Source of the DNA: Lineus longissimus | Taxonomy: Eukaryota > Nemertea > Pilidiophora > Heteronemertea > Lineidae | Direction of reading: 5' to 3' | Length of the DNA: 64,000 nucleotides | Assembly (NCBI RefSeq): GCF_910592395.1 | Contig: NC_088310.1 | Span: forward strand, 1,495,501 to 1,559,500 | In this document: piece by piece, positions 57,861 through 64,000 of the stretch | Layout of the letters: each line of letters starts with the position of its first letter | Numbering within the stretch: the first letter of the stretch is position 1 | Program-made: the position numbers and the translations under genes | The notes under the pieces: model-generated | The model's database searches: none | Seen by the model: the letters and a program-made list of their open reading frames with translations, nothing else | What the model was told of the DNA's origin: nothing

Positions 57861-59455
57861 ATGCAATGGAACAGACCTCAAAACTGCAAAATGATGTTTT
57901 ATTTGAGGAAATTTCACAATTCTGCCAAGACGTGGAAATATCCAGGTTTATGATTTATTGCCTAAACAATACTAAATAGCAAGTCCCAGTCTGAGACCAG
58001 TAGCGTTTGGTCCCATGATTCAATCAAAGAAAATATCCTTTCAAAATCTAACTATTATAGCAGAAAATCCAGAGGCATACACGTACCCATGGTAACAGAT
58101 CTCAAACAAAGATCAACAACAGTCGGGCAAGATAGCGCCATCTACTGTCCAACATTCAAACCACACTTGCAAAGCGTGCATGCGCCACGAAGGAATAAGC
58201 CGCATATAGCCATGCACACAGACACATCAGCAAACATTAGGCCTAGCAGGTTCAAGTTTCTCACAGAGTCAATAGAAAATGAAAAGAAAAGAGCAAACAT
58301 CAGTAGCACATGTTAAAACAGCATCAAAGGCAGTTCTCCCAAAAAACTAAAACTTTCAATTTATTTGAGTTGATTTATCTCAAAATTTGTCCATGATTTG
58401 ACTTTAATTCTCAAAAAAAAGGTTTTTTAATTTCATGGATTTATCTAGCATACAAACAATGACAACTATTTTATAAAATATTTGATATATAAGAAGTATT
58501 CTTCACAAATATATAGGAAAAATATGGCAAAAAATGAACAATGATAAAATGGTATTTTCTTTGATTTCTTAAATTCAGAGCGCCGACACTTACCCAAGTG
58601 GAATTAGAAATTTGATTCAAAATACTGAAGTTGATTATAGTAACAACCATTTTTATACTCAAAGGCCTACACTGTACCAAAATACCACGATAACATGGGT
58701 TGCTCGATTTACTTAGGTTTGACCTAAATCAGTTAGATTAGTGATTAACATAACCTGGGATTTAGAATATAGGGCAAGGCGTTATTTATTTTAGAAATGA
58801 TCTATTCAGGGAAAGATGCTAGACACACACAATCACACACTCCCAACACTTCTAGAACTACATGGTGTCAACCCTGAAGTGCAAAAACCAATTCATGGAA
58901 AGACTCGACCAAATCTGTAATGACTAGCATTGGCGAGGTTTGCCACAAAAATGGAACCACCCAATCGTGAGCAGACGTCAAGGTGAGGCGTTGCACATCA
59001 GGGAACACGAACACTTACATTCTATACAAAATCAAGATGACATCCTTCTCGCGCATCATCTGCATGATATAGAGAGAAAAAAGACCCTTTCTCTTACATC
59101 GTAAATATGAAAATTCTGCCTCTGAATTAAATAAATCAAATATACATGTAGGATAATAGAATATGTACATATGTACATGTACATTCGTTGTTTGCGATGA
59201 CTAAGACTGTCTCACTTCTAGAACGATGACTGTACCTCTTACCATATCTCTCACTACCTTTCCATTTCACAAGCCTTCTTACTTGTTTCCAGCAGACACC
59301 CATCGTTTTACTGATTCAATCGCTACCATCAGGTCTAAAACATCAAACGACCATCAGCACTGATACAAAAGAGAATACATGATGTACCCCAGGCGACTTG
59401 AAAATAATGCTGGCTTCACCGTCAATTACCTAAAACGCTGTTTCCAGGTGAACAG

Positions 59456-59620
59456 GAGCCGTGGTGGTGTAGTGGCTCAAATCTCTCACCAGTGGTCACA
59501 AGCTTCCTGGTTCATTCCCCACTGTCGCTGTATGAATCTGGGAAGGTGTCTGTGCCTCACATGCCTTACTCCACCAGGGGGTATAAACTGGTGCCGGTCA
59601 GAAATGCTCTCGTTGTAGCA
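59456..59620 (+). mobile_element. tRNA-derived SINE
   Basis: GGAGCCGTGGTGGTGTAGTG, then GCTCAAATCTC and CTGGTTCATTCCCCACTG give A-box-like (TGGTGTAGTGGC) and B-box-like (GGTTCATTCCC) polymerase III elements at tRNA-like spacing, followed by a non-tRNA body. It shares the head with 35515-35596. The 3' limit is approximate. Confidence 0.6.
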
Positions 59621-60553
59621 CACTGTTGGTAGTACGGCAAGACCAGCATCACATTCGAGATTGTATAACGGAAGACCAGTCCCCTAATTAAACTTTAATA
59701 CTACGTGATCATGGATTATAAAATACAATATAAAAGTAAAAATGTCTTCCCAAAAATCTAAGTCATATCACGAAGATGTCAGCCAGCTAACCTTGTACCC
59801 TGTGAATACATTTTTCTGACCTAGATTGAACATTATGAACATTGAAGGGGACAAGGTTAGCATGAACGAACATAGTCAGGAATTCATCTGGGTTTTATTG
59901 TCGAGCGTATGCAAAATTATGGAAACTTAGACAACAAAATGTCAAGTTTGATTCAATTGTGAAACCTAAACGAACAAAAGTAGGCCATCAAGGTCCAGGA
60001 CCAGGAAAGTAAGCATTTGAAAGAGATGCTTTACTCAAGATGTTACACCACATTTCAATGACATTCTGTTGTTTATACAGCATAGTCGATAATGCAAGTT
60101 GGCTGGTAACTCTATAATGATAGCATGTATATCGGCAGCAATCCCTTCGGCGCCCAACTTTTGATAAAGCACATCTGAGAGACAGTCTACACGAGATGAT
60201 GTCGTCTCTGATACACACAACATAGAAACAAGCAGACAATTGCACATTCCCTCATCTTAGTCCATCTATGATGATGTGACCTTGACCTCTGCAGAAGGTC
60301 AAAGCAAGGTCAAAGTCCTTCTCCAATCTGTTCCGAATCCTTATATCGAACACTGAAGTACTCTATCACTAGAGGTGAGATACAGTCTGCTCTCATTCTC
60401 TTCGTTGTCATGGTTTCACATTCCAAACGGAACCACACTGCCTCGGCTTAGACTGACAGGGCAGGGCCCGTATAGAGCTCGATGAACCTGTATGATCACG
60501 GGGCAGTTCTAGCCATGAAAATGAACAAAGTTACACACAATGACATACGAAGG

Positions 60554-63500
60554 CTACACCCCTAAATCACGGTCTCTGTCCATTAAAGTTCTTGAGATTT
60601 CAAGGTTGCACTCCTTCTTCTTTGTCACTTTCATAGGAGTATTTTGTTTTGAGTCATTGTAATCATTATTGTCATTTTCTTTATGAAGTATGATCCGCCG
60701 TTGCGGACTTTTTTCATACTTTTCTAAGTCTATCTCGATCATTTCTGTCGAAGCCTGTTTCCCTGTCCCTCCACCTTTGTCGGTTTCAAACAATGGATTT
60801 CGATATCGGCGTAAATTTTCCTCATTTTCGTTATTCGATTTTTGTTCTTGTGCGACTATCTCACAGCGGCGTAACTGCTTTTGACGCCTATTATGCCAGC
60901 ACACTAAGAATCCTATTGCGATGAGTCCAAGGAGTCCCATCAGGGAACAGATTAGGGGAATGAGATAACCAGATGCTGCAATAAGAAAGAAAGGGTAAGT
61001 CTCATCCAAGAATCATCAGATTCACTACCTTTTTCACTAAGTAAAACCAGATGCAGTTCCCAAGCTGTGCATATTCGTCACCATTGACGCCAAGGGCCAA
61101 AGTGACTTCAATACAGAGATGTTCTATTGACTAGAATATGATGAGAGTGACATGACAAAGTCATGACCTGATGCAAACACAAATCCACAACTTACGTCTA
61201 TCTCGATTGCTGTTTATGATCGTCGTCTCCACTTGGACCTTGATGATCGCTGCCAGGGCACTGCTGTTACCCGCTTTACGGCTGATGTAATCTGCGACGC
61301 GGCCGACCGCATCATGCACAACTGGGTTCCGCTCGGTACTATCAGGTGGCAGCACCTCCGTAGTTGTCACAGTGACTTCGATGGAATCCGTCTTGCCTCT
61401 CTGTATGTCGCACAACATGATGAGAGCTTTCTCCTTGGCCAGTAACTTCAGGATGGGGAGGTGTCGTAAAGAGTCACAGATCTTTTCAACTGATATTCCC
61501 TGTAAAGGAGAAGCATTAGAATGAGCCAAGAATCTCATTTAAATGACTAGGCAATCAAAGTAAAGTAAATTTCCAAAGATAAGAGCATTGTACCAGCGTC
61601 GGTATCAGAGAAACTTACTGTTGGCATTTTAGCTTTGTTGAAGACAATTGTAATCTTTGCACAGTTGTTGTCAAGGTAGTCATTATTTGGTAGACATCTT
61701 GTTTCAATTCCTGCCGGCTTTGGGTCCATGATGGCATTCAGGTTCTTGCACTGCCCCCAGGGGAGGCATGGTGGTGTAAAGCATGTCTCCTCAGTCTGTA
61801 CCACACACGTTTGGTCCTTCTTGCACGTCACAACCGGTTCAGTGAGATTTGGGTGGATCAAACAGTTCTGGGGTCCGCACCAGATCTTACTGCATTCAAC
61901 GACACCGTCAATGCACTGACATGAGTTACACTCATGTTCCCAGGTGCTGTTGTTCGGGTACATCCTGCGGTTGAACCTGCATGCTTGAGGAACAGGCTTT
62001 TTACCAACAACTGAAAAATAACAATTGGGTGGTCAGACCAAGAAAGAATGTACATGAATATCAGTAGCCGACAGTACATGAGGCTTATTGAGAAACTCGG
62101 CTGGGGACAAACACTGTCGCAGTACCTCCCAAAAGACAAGTTGAAATATACAACTTCTGTGTCCTACATGAGGAAGTGAAAGCAGAGGTGTCAAGGCTGA
62201 TCTTCAGGCTAATTGATGCGGTACAAGCGCTAGTAGGTGGATGTGATTTTTGTCTTCATGAAAAGGACCTACCTTGTTCACAGCGATCCCCCGTCCTTCC
62301 TTTAGGACAGACACAGTTGAACATGCCAATGCCATCAATGCAACTACTACCATAGGTACATGGGTTTGATAGACACTCGTTTATATCTGAAGCAAAGGAA
62401 GACCACATTACTTTATAACACAAGAACAAAAGTTAGAAGATCTCAGTACGGACTCCTAAGGGCATTGTCCATTCATTGGTACCATAGCTTTGTTGACAGT
62501 GCATCTATCTAAAGTTAGAAATTCTATCGTTAGAAACGAAGGGATCATGGCCTCAAAACTGAAGACAGATAGATAAGCTTCACAGGAAATCAAGCCTGTA
62601 CGTTTGAAATTTGATCAGATATGTTCCACCTTTGACTGACTGGACACAAACTGAAAAGGAGGGGCTCAAACTCTGACATTGTTAAAACCTTGACTTACTT
62701 ATTCTGCAGTCGGGTCCAGTGAATCCCTTGGAGCACTCACAGACATACCAGTTGACGCCATCAACACATTTACCATTGTTGTAGCTGGAAATCAAAGAGG
62801 TGAAATCTTAAAGATGGAGCATTACTTACAACAGGGACGTGATAGGTTATCTTCTTCTTAGGACTCAATTCCAGTTTTGCTGCACTTCAAACCAGATACT
62901 CTATAAACATTGATAAACCAAGAGGTGTAATAGTTATGGTCAGATTCTTACCAAGGATGTGGGTTGCAGTCGTTAATGTTCTTCGCACACGTAGTCCCCT
63001 CGTACCCCTCCTTGCAGATGCACGTAAAGCTGTCTCCGCTGTTCACACACGTGGCTCCGTTTTGACATGGGCTTGAGTCACAGCTGTAGTTCTTGGGCAG
63101 ATGACACGTGTTGCCTTCCCAGTTGGCCGGACAGATACATGTAAATGTGTCCTCAAGATCGGTGCAGGTGCCTCCGTTAGAACATGTCTGACTGTCACAA
63201 TGGGTTGTTTCTGCAAGATAAGATACAAACTGATAATGAAAAGACCATCATGACAATCTATCAGATTAGCCAGAGCAAAAACTTAATGCCTCCTACCCTC
63301 AGATGTCAGGAAGGAAAGTGATTTAGACGACGGAAAACAGAATCATGTCTCAACAGAGGATGGTACAAAAGACAAAATGTGGAGAGTTCTATACTCACTC
63401 AAGTTGCAAGTCTTGCCTTTCCAATCATCCTGACATCCACAGGAGAAGTCCGCCACCAGGTCCATACATGTAGCGTTATTCCGACATGGGTTTGGATCAC

Positions 63501-64000
63501 AATCGTTGTGGTCTGAAAAAAGAGATTTGTTTAGAGATGTCCTCTAAGGAGGCAGCACCAGCTAATTGAGATCACTCAACTATTTCTACTATCAGAATAA
63601 GTCAAACCAACCATGTAGGCCTTCTCGGGTGCAGTACTCTTCTGGATAACTTGTTTTGCAGAAAAACCCTAGCTTTCACTGAACAAATTCCTTTCATTTG
63701 CTGCTGACATGAAAACAATGAAGACTTTCTCTATCTACTTACTTATATTACAGAGCTCTCCTTCCCAGCCCTCCTTACAGATGCACTGGAAGAAGTTGAC
63801 TCCGTCCACACATGTGCCTTGGTTCTGACAGGGGTTGTCACTGCAGTCATTGATATCTACAAGAGAAAGGAGGAGTTGATTTGGTAATTTCCATGAGATT
63901 TGACACCTTCACTGAGTTAACCATCCTTTTATTGACAGTATTACTTCATAGGTGCCCTTATCTATAGAGAAGTTGTAGTGTCATTTGGAACAAGAAGATG
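60554..64000 (-). CDS. JAG1: Jagged/Serrate-type Notch ligand, C-terminal part (5' end beyond window)
   Basis: Exons (minus) in the window: 63856-63743, 63512-63399, 63210-62952, 62784-62699, 62386-62273, 62010-61619, 61499-61196, 60975-60554. Six EGF repeats are visible, the last ones of the series, with the [15 protein letters not shown] and CRININEC wording typical of Jagged. A von Willebrand C-like cysteine-rich region follows ([41 protein letters not shown]), which separates Jagged/Serrate from Delta. A juxtamembrane segment ([17 protein letters not shown]), one transmembrane helix ([20 protein letters not shown]) and a cytoplasmic tail of about 115 residues complete it; the tail ends DRDLGV. 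The DSL domain and earlier EGFs lie to the right of the window. It is a cell-surface ligand that activates Notch on neighbouring cells. Invertebrates usually have one such gene; the symbol denotes the family, not strict orthology to JAG1 rather than JAG2. Confidence 0.93.

Larger units (their letters stand above)
53991..60553. other. Long non-coding stretch between SRP14 and Jagged
   Basis: About 6.5 kb with no convincing exon on either strand. Minus-strand AATAAA signals occur at several places (for example 54177-54172), so part of the stretch is presumably the 3' UTR of the Jagged gene, whose stop codon is at 60554; its extent cannot be set from sequence. It also holds a dispersed repeat near 57.7 kb and a SINE near 59.5 kb. 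Open frames at 57014-57286 and 57453-57953 do not look like real genes; the second overlaps the repeat. Confidence 0.45.

Noticed and set aside
57453-57953. 166-codon plus-strand open frame
   Set aside because: No known domain, and half of it is a dispersed repeat with CTCTCTA motifs.

Overview
This is animal (metazoan) nuclear DNA. It has intron-rich genes with GT...AG junctions, long AT-rich intergenic stretches, ACATGTA-type simple sequence and many small dispersed repeats. The gene set is bilaterian: Jagged/Serrate, BROX, NAA80, SCCPDH, ARMT1, SAE1 and SRP14. I infer a marine invertebrate (deuterostome or lophotrochozoan); the species cannot be fixed from the sequence. Gene models were built by hand by joining exons whose reading phase matches across each intron. 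Every complete model closes on an intact frame and has a length close to that of its family where I know it.

Layout, left to right. 0-3.6 kb: a possible 3' end of an upstream gene, then a two-exon gene for a small secreted protein very rich in N-glycosylation sequons. 6.2-14.7 kb (+): a nine-exon Dispatched-like RND membrane protein of 1,136 residues. 15.7-18.5 kb: a mobile or duplicated element carrying two different minisatellites. 18.6-20.3 kb (+): NAA80, the actin N-terminal acetyltransferase. 22.7-26.6 kb (-): BROX. 27.9-31.1 kb (+): SCCPDH. 32-32.6 kb: a LINE 3' fragment and fold-back repeats. 33.3-38.6 kb (-): a gamma-butyrobetaine dioxygenase-like enzyme. 38.9-41.3 kb: a second, nearly identical copy of the minisatellite element in inverted orientation. 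42.5-45.6 kb (+): ARMT1. 46.3-46.9 kb: a 94-bp tandem array. 47.6-51.0 kb (-): SAE1, head-to-head with SRP14 (51.2-52.9 kb, +) across about 220 bp. 53-60.5 kb: mostly non-coding, with small repeats and a SINE. 60.6-64.0 kb (-): the 3' half of a Jagged/Serrate gene, cut by the right window edge.

The genes are mostly unrelated housekeeping or signalling genes and form no pathway. The only shared-control arrangement I see is the SAE1/SRP14 divergent pair. The most unusual structure is the inverted pair of satellite-bearing elements, about 20 kb apart, enclosing four genes. Each carries 56-bp units built around a perfect 16-bp palindrome, and the segment next to one end is flipped relative to the element between the two copies. 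I found no prokaryotic-type system, CRISPR array, rRNA or intact tRNA gene.
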